A DNA stretch of 21,009 bases from a virus. Of the stretch, positions 13,796 to 19,913 are shown piece by piece. The stretch covers positions 1 through 21,009 of the IMG/VR virus record IMGVR_UViG_3300021963_000781; one strand, 5' to 3'. How positions within the stretch are numbered: the stretch's first letter is position 1; every line of letters starts with the position of its first letter. The notes beneath the pieces were generated by a model that ran no database searches, was not told where the DNA came from, and saw only the letters and a list, made by a program, of their open reading frames with translations. Position numbers and translations under genes: made by a program.

Positions 13796-14182
13796 TTAGA
13801 ATAGTTTTGCATCACGAGCTTTAGCCGCACGTTTTGCCATTTTTTCGACTGTGTCTACCGGTGCTTGAGTAGTTTCACCGTCTGGAGTGATTGTTGTAGT
13901 TGATTCATCATCAGCTGTGGGATCTGCCGAACTTAATTCAACTGTGTCCTTGTTATAGCTTTTGATTAGATTTTTAACTGCTGGATTGCCTTCTGCTGCG
14001 GCTACTAGTGCGTCATAATCAAAGGTACTGTCTGTGTTAAGTACCATGTTGATCAAACTCTGTGTTGATATTTTTGGAAGCTGTTCTTTGTCTTTGTATC
14101 TATGACGAATAAGTTCCAGAGCCGTTGTTAAATTTGACTCTGGAGTATTCTTTGGACTATGGATAAACTCATTAATCTTCAC
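13796..14182 (-). CDS. Conserved T4-like phage protein, unknown function
   Basis: A 128-residue protein starting at GTG, two bases after the upstream stop. The N-terminal 80 residues contain QSLINMVLNTDSTFDYDALV, a pattern I recall from unnamed proteins of T4-like cyanophages. The next part is Thr/Asp/Glu-rich and disordered, and the C-terminus is a basic helix (EKMAKRAAKARDAKLF). The start region MKINEF resembles the MKINEI start of another protein here (19070-19630). A virion or prohead-associated role is likely from its neighbours but not shown by any motif. Confidence 0.75.
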   Translation of the reverse strand: MKINEFIHSPKNTPESNLTTALELIRHRYKDKEQLPKISTQSLINMVLNTDSTFDYDALVAAAEGNPAVKNLIKSYNKDTVELSSADPTADDESTTTITPDGETTQAPVDTVEKMAKRAAKARDAKLF

Positions 14183-14184
14183 GA

Positions 14185-14865
14185 TTAGCGTAGTTCGCGG
14201 CCTAGCTCTTCTGCGCCACCCACGGCTGCATCTGTAGCGGCAAAGCCATCAGTTTCATCTTGATCTAGATCACTGCCTGGTGCTGGTGGTAGTTCAGCTG
14301 GAGCTTCTGTATCACCACCGCCTATTGCCATCGGTTGATCAACTTGCTCACCACTTAATACACGAACGCCATTGTCAACACCTTCACGTGCTGCCTGTAG
14401 ATTTTGCATTAGCGTGTTTAGTGTTTCACCAACTGCTGATTTAAATGACTCAGCTTGTTCTGAACCGATTTGATCTCGGATTGAATCTAATAATTGTGGT
14501 AATTGCTCGTTCTGCATCTTACCAACTTTCTCGATAGCGTCTTGGACGCTGTCTACCATGTCTTTAGCAGCTAATAGCACTTCTGCATTACCTACTTCGC
14601 CTTCTACTAGTTGTTGGCGATTTTCTTCCAACCAACGGCTTAGATTTTCTTTAACAGTCAATAATTCCATATAACGTGGATTACGTTCTGCTGTGTGCAA
14701 GTCCACGCTATGGCGGATTTTGTCAAGATTAGCTGAGATAGTTTCACTTAGCTTTTCTGCTTTTTCAACAGACATCTTGCTGTAATCAATAGCAAAACCA
14801 AAGCGGCTTTCCATTAATTTATTAATTTGTTTGGCTGATGTTTTTGCCATTTCTGCTAATTTCAT
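14185..14865 (-). CDS. Conserved helical phage protein, probable virion or prohead-associated
   Basis: A 226-residue, mostly alpha-helical protein. Key stretches are KQINKLMESRFGFAIDY near the N-terminus, ERNPRYMELL around 82-91, and DSIRDQIGSEQAESFK in the middle. The last 45 residues are Pro/Gly/Asp-rich and disordered. As I recall, T4-like cyanophages encode homologues of similar length, usually left unnamed or called virion proteins. It has AGGA before its ATG and a possible late promoter 29 bases upstream. No catalytic residues are apparent. A scaffold-like or internal head role would suit the composition, but this is inference. Confidence 0.77.
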   Translation of the reverse strand: MKLAEMAKTSAKQINKLMESRFGFAIDYSKMSVEKAEKLSETISANLDKIRHSVDLHTAERNPRYMELLTVKENLSRWLEENRQQLVEGEVGNAEVLLAAKDMVDSVQDAIEKVGKMQNEQLPQLLDSIRDQIGSEQAESFKSAVGETLNTLMQNLQAAREGVDNGVRVLSGEQVDQPMAIGGGDTEAPAELPPAPGSDLDQDETDGFAATDAAVGGAEELGRELR

Positions 14866-14880
14866 GGTTATAATTCCTGT

Positions 14881-15396
14881 TTAGACTTTAATATATTTAG
14901 CCAAGTTTATGTTTTTCTTTAATTCTTTCTTGACATGATCTATGCGAGCCATTGTTTCTGCGTATCTATTACTGTAGAGTTCTATTTCCCAGTCATTTTC
15001 TGTTTCTTGAGCACGTTTATAACGATATCTATAGAGTATAGCATCTGCTTCTAATTTAGCCAACTGTTGATCGTTGTCTTGTATATTCTTAGCCAGGATA
15101 TAGTCTTTTTTATGCAGGGCTATACAGTAAAATATAGCGTCTTTGCGGGTGAAAAAATCAAATAGCTGTTGGTCTTTTTGCTGTACACGCCAAGTTTTAT
15201 TATCTATTTTGAGTACCTTGTAAGCACCCACGACGACCGTGTCTGCGCCTACTTGATAGCAGAATGGTAGTTCACTGTTTTTGGATATTTTGTCAAGTTC
15301 GTTGTCTGTAAAGCGGCGGATCTTCTCGAGATCAATCTCAGTCAATACGTTTTTTGTAGTAGATTTTACCGTTTTCATTTGATCTAACCAAGACAT
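14881..15396 (-). CDS. Hypothetical phage protein, basic and helical
   Basis: A 171-residue protein. The C-terminal half is a long charged helix (residues about 105-165, YRYRYKRAQETENDWEIELY). The N-terminal half has strands around CYQVGADTVVVGAYKVLKI. The ATG at 15396 has AAGG immediately before it; an in-frame ATG six codons later is possible. It overlaps the gene upstream by 59 bases, unusually long for this window. The similarity to known families is not recognised. Position among late virion-type genes is the only clue to its role. Confidence 0.7.
   Translation of the reverse strand: MSWLDQMKTVKSTTKNVLTEIDLEKIRRFTDNELDKISKNSELPFCYQVGADTVVVGAYKVLKIDNKTWRVQQKDQQLFDFFTRKDAIFYCIALHKKDYILAKNIQDNDQQLAKLEADAILYRYRYKRAQETENDWEIELYSNRYAETMARIDHVKKELKKNINLAKYIKV
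14894..14901 (-). promoter_or_regulatory. Possible late promoter inside the end of a gene
   Basis: GCTAAATA on the minus strand is the same variant octamer found before the gene at 16865-17218. It is 29 bases upstream of ATG 14865, and the predicted start (14888) is an A. It lies in codons for Ala-Lys-Tyr, so chance is possible. Confidence 0.35.
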
Positions 15397-15544
15397 CCTT
15401 GACTGTTAATTGATTCGCCAGTAGTTGCTCACGTTCTTCTAGAGTGCTCTTAGCGATAGAGTCATCACCAAATCTGGACAAGAGCTCATGCTCTTCATTG
15501 GTGATAGGTAATAATAATTTATTTGTTAATTCTACGATTTTCAT
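15338..15544 (-). CDS. Small hypothetical protein with hairpin-buried start
   Basis: A 68-residue, charged protein (NEEHELLSRFGDDSIAKS, then LEEREQLLANQL) with a C-terminal strand-like end (GKIYYKKRID). I recall similar small unnamed proteins in T4-like phages. Its ATG is at the 3' edge of a perfect 10-bp inverted repeat, and it has only a weak GAG, in the loop, as ribosome binding site. A late-promoter octamer overlaps the far arm of the repeat, suggesting timed translation. The last 59 bases overlap the next gene. Confidence 0.7.
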   Translation of the reverse strand: MKIVELTNKLLLPITNEEHELLSRFGDDSIAKSTLEEREQLLANQLTVKDVLVRSNENGKIYYKKRID

Positions 15545-15568
15545 AAAGTTAAACTCGGTTAACTTTAT
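15543..15568 (-). promoter_or_regulatory. RNA hairpin covering a start codon
   Basis: A perfect inverted repeat has 10-base arms at 15543-15552 and 15559-15568 and a 6-base loop. On the minus-strand RNA it begins right after the stop of the 15569-15850 gene, and its 3' arm includes the first two bases of ATG 15544. No U-tract follows, so it is not a standard terminator. A transcript reading through would hide the start codon. Confidence 0.75.
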
Positions 15569-15573
15569 TTATT
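15566..15573 (-). promoter_or_regulatory. Probable late promoter inside the hairpin arm
   Basis: AATAAATA on the minus strand is one base from the T4 late octamer. The predicted start at about 15560 (an A) removes nearly the whole 5' arm of the adjacent inverted repeat, so late transcripts could not form it. Confidence 0.55.
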
Positions 15574-15850
15574 TGAATAAACCGTGGGCGATAATTCCTA
15601 ATAGTGCTGTTAGTATAATACCAAACACGCTGACTAAGATACTGAATGATCTATTGGTTTGTTTTTCGTCTTTCGATGTCAGGCTGTTTTTGATATCAAT
15701 GAGATGTTCCTCAAACTTGTCCATACGGGTATCAAGTTCTACTATCTTGCCTTCTAAGTTATGTAGTTTAGTTTCCAAGTTTTTGTACCTTTCGGCACAG
15801 ATTTCAACGTGGGCTTCTAAGTTCTCTTTTTCAATTTTAGTGGTTGACAT
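15569..15850 (-). CDS. Coiled-coil protein with C-terminal membrane anchor
   Basis: A 93-residue protein. Residues 1-60 form a heptad-like helix (NLETKLHNLEGKIVELDTRM). Residues 69-89 (FSILVSVFGIILTALLGIIA) are a single membrane segment near the end, leaving only four residues after it. This layout matches small phage membrane proteins of the haemolysin XhlA type, sometimes tied to lysis, but no lysis gene is seen nearby. The ATG has GAGAG seven bases upstream. A 96-base gap with short repeats lies in front of it. Confidence 0.78.
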   Translation of the reverse strand: MSTTKIEKENLEAHVEICAERYKNLETKLHNLEGKIVELDTRMDKFEEHLIDIKNSLTSKDEKQTNRSFSILVSVFGIILTALLGIIAHGLFK

Positions 15851-15886
15851 ACGTCGCTCTCAATTCTAAGCGATGCTTGTTGAATG

Positions 15887-15921
15887 TGCCTTAATCTGTT
15901 TGCCTTAATATGTGCCGTAAT
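15887..15921. repeat. Three short direct repeats in the intergenic gap
   Basis: TGCCTTAAT occurs at 15887-15895 and 15901-15909, and TGCCGTAAT (one change) at 15913-15921, with periods of 14 and 12 bases. They lie in the 96-base gap between the genes at 15569-15850 and 15947-16378. No promoter box was recognised between them. The role is unknown. Confidence 0.55.
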
Positions 15922-15946
15922 ATGATGTTGTAGCATCAACTATTAT

Positions 15947-16378
15947 TTAGTCATTGGTAATAGTTATAAAGTATATATTTTTAAATTCGCCGCTGGGATA
16001 GAACAAAGACAATTCTGGTTTTGCAGTTTCATCAAGACCCAATATTATTGGCGCTATACGGAAATCATTTTTTAATGTTCCATATCTGTCATTGTCTTGT
16101 GCATAGACATTTTCATGTTCTACACTGAATTCAAAACTCCAGACATTGTGGTCACCAGAATAGTCGATACCAAAACTATGTGTCTTGATATTTTCTTTTT
16201 TAACTCCAAGATAATCCAATTCGATCAACTGTGCTCTGAGGCTGAGTACCTGTATAACCGTTTCCCAATTACGTTGTTGATTGCGTTGTTTTTCTTTTTC
16301 TTGTGAATAAGACAGCACGTCTGTCTTGGTGATATCAACTAATGTATAAGCCCGATATCTATATAACAATTGGTCCAT
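15947..16378 (-). CDS. Conserved T4-like phage protein, unknown function
   Basis: A 143-residue protein beginning MDQLLYRYRAYTLVDITKT, then containing KEKQRNQQRNWETVIQVLSL, a combination I recall from unnamed proteins of T4-like phages. The C-terminal half looks beta-rich (VWSFEFSVEHENVY). ATG 16378 is preferred over a TTG six codons upstream, because the TTG would fall in the U-tract of the preceding terminator. No ribosome binding site is present. An exact late octamer ends six bases before the ATG, so the predicted RNA starts on the A of the start codon. The location in the late block suggests a virion role. Confidence 0.78.
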   Translation of the reverse strand: MDQLLYRYRAYTLVDITKTDVLSYSQEKEKQRNQQRNWETVIQVLSLRAQLIELDYLGVKKENIKTHSFGIDYSGDHNVWSFEFSVEHENVYAQDNDRYGTLKNDFRIAPIILGLDETAKPELSLFYPSGEFKNIYFITITND

Positions 16379-16383
16379 GCAGA

Positions 16384-16391
16384 TATTTATA
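16384..16391 (-). promoter_or_regulatory. T4-type late promoter giving a leaderless mRNA
   Basis: An exact TATAAATA on the minus strand lies directly behind the terminator at 16395-16422. Using T4 spacing, the transcription start is 16378, the A of the ATG of the next gene. Confidence 0.65.
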
Positions 16392-16394
16392 GGC

Positions 16395-16422
16395 AAAGAA
16401 AAAGGCAGGAATAAATCCTGCC
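16395..16422 (-). terminator. Rho-independent terminator after the 16444-16737 gene
   Basis: On the minus strand, GGCAGGA (16416-16422) and TCCTGCC (16404-16410) form a 7-bp stem with a 5-base loop, followed by TTTTTCTTT. It lies 22 bases after the stop of the small late gene. Confidence 0.88.
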
Positions 16423-16443
16423 CTTGATTCCAACCTGGTCAGA

Positions 16444-16737
16444 TTAGAATGTATAACTTGCTACAGTTGTTGTTGCTACTGCCGCGGATAAAATCGCTTC
16501 TAATTGAGTTGCATTAAGGCTTGTTCCTGATACTGCTACACGAAATGATCCGCTACCTGGAGTTCCTAAAATTTCAATTGAGCTAACTGTTTCAATCGCT
16601 CGTATTAATTTTTCAAAATCGCTTTCAGGGGCATCATAACTAACATGGACATTAGCTAATGACACTGTAAACATTGACAAGGCACGACCAGTAGCTTGAA
16701 ATGGACTCGCTCCACCGTTTACTCTTGTTAATGACAT
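16444..16737 (-). CDS. Small late protein, paralogue A of a tandem pair
   Basis: A 97-residue protein, Ser/Thr/Ala-rich, starting MSLTRVNGGA. It shares M-x-LTR-x-NG, an early GR, SYxAxxSDFE, and the I-x-GTPxSG turn with the product of the adjacent gene (16865-17218), so the two are clearly duplicates. No Cys, Trp or catalytic motif is present. It is a single-gene transcription unit: an exact late promoter, a 31-base leader with a 5' stem-loop and AGGAG, and a strong terminator. That arrangement suits an abundant virion protein such as a capsid decoration protein. The function itself is inferred from the layout. Confidence 0.85.
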   Translation of the reverse strand: MSLTRVNGGASPFQATGRALSMFTVSLANVHVSYDAPESDFEKLIRAIETVSSIEILGTPGSGSFRVAVSGTSLNATQLEAILSAAVATTTVASYTF

Positions 16738-16774
16738 AGTACTTCTCCTAATATTTGCGTCTAGCGCATATGAC

Positions 16775-16782
16775 TATTTATA
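16775..16782 (-). promoter_or_regulatory. T4-type late promoter for paralogue A
   Basis: An exact TATAAATA is found on the minus strand, 37 bases before ATG 16737. The predicted start is an A at 16769. The RNA would begin AUGCGC, able to form a small stem (GCG/CGC) close to its 5' end, with AGGAG further on. Confidence 0.75.
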
Positions 16783-16810
16783 GTTTGATTCTAAGGTATT
16801 CTATAGCCAT

Positions 16811-16841
16811 AAAAAAAGCACTGCCTAAACAGTGCTTTTTT
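16811..16841 (-). terminator. Rho-independent terminator after paralogue B
   Basis: GCACTG (16818-16823) and CAGTGC (16830-16835) form a stem with a 6-base loop. It is flanked by runs of A and T, so the minus-strand RNA ends in seven U and the structure could work in both directions. It lies 24 bases past the stop of the 16865-17218 gene. Confidence 0.9.
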
Positions 16842-16864
16842 AGTATTACTAATCCAACTAAGAA

Positions 16865-17218
16865 TTAAGCAAATGTTGCGCCGCTTAGACCGTTGTAGAT
16901 TGTAACTGTTGATGTTAAACCACTAGCTGCATCAATGTCAGTTGCTAACGCTGTAGCAACAGCTGCTGAGCTACCGGTCACGTCAATGATGTTACCTGAA
17001 GGTAGACCTTCAACCATGAATACTGCGTTACCAGATGCTGGTGTACCAACGATAGTAATTGTGCAGTGTTTTTGTAATGCAAATACAACTTGTTCGAAAT
17101 CGCTATCTGCGGCTTGGTATGATGTTTCAATACCAGAAGCTGCAACTTTAACGAATTTAACGTCACGACCTACTTGTTCTGCTGCTACTGCCCAACCGTT
17201 TGTTCTTGTTAATGCCAT
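16865..17218 (-). CDS. Small late protein, paralogue B of a tandem pair
   Basis: A 117-residue protein beginning MALTRTNGWA. It is similar along its length to paralogue A, with SYQAADSDFEQ and TIVGTPASG matching its SDFE and GTPGSG stretches, plus an extra ~20 residues near the C-terminus. It is rich in Ala, Val, Thr and Gly, with a single Cys. It has its own leader with AGGAG and a terminator, so it is also monocistronic. The two copies share even their upstream sequence, showing that the duplication included the control region. A virion surface or head protein is likely, on grounds of expression layout, and no family name is recognised. Confidence 0.85.
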   Translation of the reverse strand: MALTRTNGWAVAAEQVGRDVKFVKVAASGIETSYQAADSDFEQVVFALQKHCTITIVGTPASGNAVFMVEGLPSGNIIDVTGSSAAVATALATDIDAASGLTSTVTIYNGLSGATFA

Positions 17219-17258
17219 TTTAATTCTCCTAATAAATGTACGCTTTCGCGCATACTAT

Positions 17259-17266
17259 TATTTAGC
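17259..17266 (-). promoter_or_regulatory. Variant late promoter for paralogue B
   Basis: GCTAAATA is found on the minus strand, at nearly the same distance from the start (41 bases) as the exact octamer of paralogue A. The predicted start is an A at 17253, and the RNA begins AUGCGC as in paralogue A, here with a GAAA tetraloop between CGC and GCG. Confidence 0.6.
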
Positions 17267-17283
17267 TGAATCTGAAAAAAATA

Positions 17284-17844
17284 TTAGTCTTGATGTTTAG
17301 CAAAATATACTGCTATATCTGGTTGTATATTTTGTAGTCTATTGATGAATGTGTTGATGTTTTTAGTTACTGTGGTTCTATCGGATTTATGTGCTAGTTT
17401 CCAATCACCTACTTCTCTACGGATATTTTTATAGTCGCCGCTGCTAATTTTAAAGAATCGCTCTAAAGTCATAAACAATTGACGATCTAGATTAGGGTCT
17501 TTATTACCGTTAGCAATATCTCGCATGTATCTTTTTATCTGTAGTACAGGCACTGCGATGTTTGGATCTGTTTTAATTCGTTTGGCATGTTTATCTTGAT
17601 TGTTTAGGATAGCCAACATGTTTTGTAAATCTGTGGTGTTCATCCTTAGAACTTCAAAATTCTCATAGGCTATAGTACTCTTAGCATAGTCGCGGGCATA
17701 CTCTTTGTCGCTGTGTCTTAGTATCTCTAACATCATTATACAGAGAAAACTGGCTTTGGCGATATCTTCAGCAGTTTTATTTTCTAAAGTAGATTCACCT
17801 TTGTATATTCTAGCTTCTTTGAGTTCTTCGATAAATTCTAACAT
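17284..17844 (-). CDS. Conserved helical phage protein, unknown function
   Basis: A 186-residue, charged, all-helical-looking protein starting MLEFIEELKEARIYKG. Recognisable stretches are FFKISSGDYKNIRREVGDWK near residues 127-146 and an N-terminal YARDYAKSTIAYENF region. Its ATG shares one base with the stop of the upstream ligase-like gene (TAATG), so the two are translationally coupled and probably work together. No catalytic motif or signal is visible. I recall similar unnamed proteins next to the same partner in T4-like phages, which supports a joint function but gives no name. Confidence 0.8.
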   Translation of the reverse strand: MLEFIEELKEARIYKGESTLENKTAEDIAKASFLCIMMLEILRHSDKEYARDYAKSTIAYENFEVLRMNTTDLQNMLAILNNQDKHAKRIKTDPNIAVPVLQIKRYMRDIANGNKDPNLDRQLFMTLERFFKISSGDYKNIRREVGDWKLAHKSDRTTVTKNINTFINRLQNIQPDIAVYFAKHQD

Positions 17845-19073
17845 TAGCTTCTCTTAGCAAAATTGATTCGTGTAAAGTTCAATCTATCTACTAACTTGAT
17901 AGCACCACCATCATGTCCGATAGCAACGAAACCTTCAGGTGTTGTTACTTTGTATCCATTGTTGGTTTTCTGGAATGTGCTGATCCCTTCTACCTGTTGC
18001 AGTTTAGCCAACAGCATACCTTTAATTTCCACTAGGCGTTTGTAAACTGCTAACACTCCTAACAGGGCATTTGAATTATCTGCTATCCATTGTTCTTTCT
18101 GTTTGATCTTAGCCAAGCGATTCTGTGCTACACGATCAGTTACATTGGTGATATCTTTAGTCTGTTCATTGTGATAGTAGGTCATGAAATCTTTTAAGAA
18201 CTTGTTGGGATCAGATATCTGTACACCACCTCGTATGTTACGATTGATAAAAGGTTTGATCATGCGAGCAAATTCTTTATCAGCTATAATAATGTCAAAT
18301 CTCTGCGGTCCTAGTTTTTCCATTGTAGATAAAGTAGCCGACATCGATCTTTCTATCTTGGTATTCTCTGTAGGAGTAAGACTAGCGATACCGGTATAGT
18401 CTTTATATGTAGCATCATCACACCATACATCAGCTGTTTGATTAAATCCTTGTACATTAACCACAAAACTTGAACGCATGTCTTGTATGCTGTCACCTTC
18501 ATAGCTGGTATGGAATATGATGCCTAGCTTTGCACGGGCTATGCGTTGGCCCAGGGCTGAGTCGACTGGTACAGCATAGGTAATTGTATTGGGCGTGAAA
18601 ACCAAGCATTCTTCACCGTTGATGTTGGCAGTTTCTTTGCTGTTCTCTGTGAACATCAAATCACCTTGTACTACACCGCCGATGTTTAATTTAGATAGAT
18701 ATTTAAGAGATTGTAATAGTATGTCAGCTAGCTCAGGTTGATCACCGTAAAATTCTTCAATGTTTTTAGCTGTCTTACATAGTCGAGGATTACCTTTGCT
18801 GAACACTGCTTTTGTGCCTACAAAGAATCTACTGTCGCTAGGGTCTATACCGCAGATGATAGCAGGACTGCCATCCCACTTGACTGTTAATTTACTAGTA
18901 GTGCCTGTGCCTTCTGCCAACATATGACGTAGGCTTTCAACATAGTTAAGTGCTTCCTGTGCGCCAGCATACCCAGCATTAAACACTAGATCTTCTAAAT
19001 GTTCAAGATGGACATTCTTACTTTCTGTTAGTAAGAATCCCGGAGTTTGTTTTTTAATTTCAAATAATTTCAT
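17844..19073 (-). CDS. Ligase/nucleotidyltransferase-like phage protein
   Basis: A 409-residue protein. Residues 63-70 read TVKWDGSP, where K65-x-D67-G68 fits motif I of DNA/RNA ligases and capping enzymes, in which the Lys carries AMP or GMP. Further on are VVQGDLMF (134-141, motif III-like), LGIIFHTS (183-190, IIIa-like), TPEGFVAI (378-385, like the E-G-x-V of motif IV) and AIKLV (391-395, like motif V). A long helical insertion separates the last two from the rest. If the motifs are real, it may join or adenylylate nucleic acid ends, or modify another substrate. It starts in ATGA overlap with the gene before. Homologues in T4-like phages are usually unnamed, as I recall. The enzymatic reading is inference. 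Confidence 0.72.
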   Translation of the reverse strand: MKLFEIKKQTPGFLLTESKNVHLEHLEDLVFNAGYAGAQEALNYVESLRHMLAEGTGTTSKLTVKWDGSPAIICGIDPSDSRFFVGTKAVFSKGNPRLCKTAKNIEEFYGDQPELADILLQSLKYLSKLNIGGVVQGDLMFTENSKETANINGEECLVFTPNTITYAVPVDSALGQRIARAKLGIIFHTSYEGDSIQDMRSSFVVNVQGFNQTADVWCDDATYKDYTGIASLTPTENTKIERSMSATLSTMEKLGPQRFDIIIADKEFARMIKPFINRNIRGGVQISDPNKFLKDFMTYYHNEQTKDITNVTDRVAQNRLAKIKQKEQWIADNSNALLGVLAVYKRLVEIKGMLLAKLQQVEGISTFQKTNNGYKVTTPEGFVAIGHDGGAIKLVDRLNFTRINFAKRS

Positions 19074-19630
19074 AAGCCTCTTGCCATCTGTCTGGTTTGG
19101 TATGCTGGTTTAGCTCGTTTCTCTAATTCAGCGACATTGTGGGTATCAGAGATAACAGTGCCGTTGGCCATTCTCCAAAGCCCGTCTGTGTCTGATTTAG
19201 TTACTATTTCACCTGTTGGTGTTTTTACCTGTATAGGAGGTAATTTAACTGCACGTGGTTTAGGAGCGGCCATTCTACCACTGGCCACATCAAATGCCGC
19301 TTGTATTTCTTTAGCATACTGTGGTGGTATTAATTCATCTGTCTGTAGATCTTTCCAACCTTTTTTGGTTTTCTGATAATTTTGACCATTAATATTTAGA
19401 AGATTTTTTGCAGGAGTCCAGCTGACTTTGTCCTGTGGTTGTCCTGGTGTACCTGACGGTATGCTAACAGTGATACCTTGATTGTCTGGCAAATCCTCAA
19501 CATCAGTGAATTTCTTGAAATCCTTTTTAAACCCTTTCATAGCATCTCTATCTGCTACTGCGTTGGGTGCAAGACCTTTGGCTATACCTTTCCAAAATCC
19601 AGCTTCACTTAAAATTTCATTAATCTTCAT
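19070..19630 (-). CDS. Hypothetical protein with possible capsid-targeting N-terminus
   Basis: A 186-residue protein. ATG 19630 (MKINEILSEAGFWKGIAKG) is chosen over an upstream in-frame start because GGAAG precedes it and only 11 bases then overlap the previous gene. The first residues resemble the T4 capsid-targeting sequence, an M-K-x4-(I/F)-(L/I)-x-E stretch cut by the prohead protease after L-x-E; here the cut would follow ILSE. The rest has a basic part and two short repeats of a G-x-W/L-K-D-L type (TKKGWKDLQTDELIPP and DGLWRMANGTVISDT). No catalytic motif is seen. Its stop overlaps the ligase-like gene start in ATGA. Confidence 0.75.
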   Translation of the reverse strand: MKINEILSEAGFWKGIAKGLAPNAVADRDAMKGFKKDFKKFTDVEDLPDNQGITVSIPSGTPGQPQDKVSWTPAKNLLNINGQNYQKTKKGWKDLQTDELIPPQYAKEIQAAFDVASGRMAAPKPRAVKLPPIQVKTPTGEIVTKSDTDGLWRMANGTVISDTHNVAELEKRAKPAYQTRQMARGL

Positions 19631-19868
19631 CTTTGATCTTCCTGATACCGCGAGTGAATTTGCTGGGATCTTGTCCCTTGATAGCATTAAGAAGACGGCG
19701 CTCAAGCTCGCCAGCTTGCTCGGCTTCGTAATTTTCGTGGATGTACTTGATTAGGTTAATAGCACCGTTGATGATGTTATTAGCACGTGCTTCAAGGAGA
19801 TTTTCCTTGTCCTTGTGTGTGAGTAATTCGTCAAGTTCTGTGAGTATGCTACGGGTGCGTTTTTGCAC
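19620..19868 (-). CDS. Small conserved helical phage protein
   Basis: An 82-residue protein with a GTG start at 19868. That start is chosen over GTG 19877 because GGAG (19877-19880) is then eight bases away, whereas it would abut the other start. The sequence is helical: KRTRSILTELDEL, ARANNIINGAINLIKYIHEN, then ERRLLNAIKGQDPSKFTRGI. I recall the same pattern from unnamed T4-like phage proteins of about this length. A late octamer lies upstream, making it the first gene of a cluster that continues to 17284. The function is unknown. Confidence 0.8.
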   Translation of the reverse strand: MQKRTRSILTELDELLTHKDKENLLEARANNIINGAINLIKYIHENYEAEQAGELERRLLNAIKGQDPSKFTRGIRKIKDED

Positions 19869-19889
19869 GATTTTCACTCCAATTTAGTA

Positions 19890-19897
19890 TATTTATC
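19890..19897 (-). promoter_or_regulatory. Probable late promoter for the 19868-17284 cluster
   Basis: GATAAATA on the minus strand is one base from the T4 late octamer. The predicted start is an A near 19884, giving a short leader that contains GGAG and reaches GTG 19868. It lies in the gap after the helicase stop. Confidence 0.55.
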
Positions 19898-19913
19898 GAT
19901 GTTTAGATAAAGT

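Noticed and set aside
15444-15869. Plus-strand open frame of 141 codons across two small genes
   Set aside because: It crosses a hairpin, a promoter and two genes with good family features on the other strand, so it is a shadow.
15924-15939. Small inverted repeat (TGATG/CATCA)
   Set aside because: Only five base pairs with no U-tract, so it is too weak to call as a terminator or regulatory hairpin.
16394-16396. TTG as start of the 143-residue protein
   Set aside because: It falls in the terminator U-tract and upstream of the late octamer, so late RNA would not include it.
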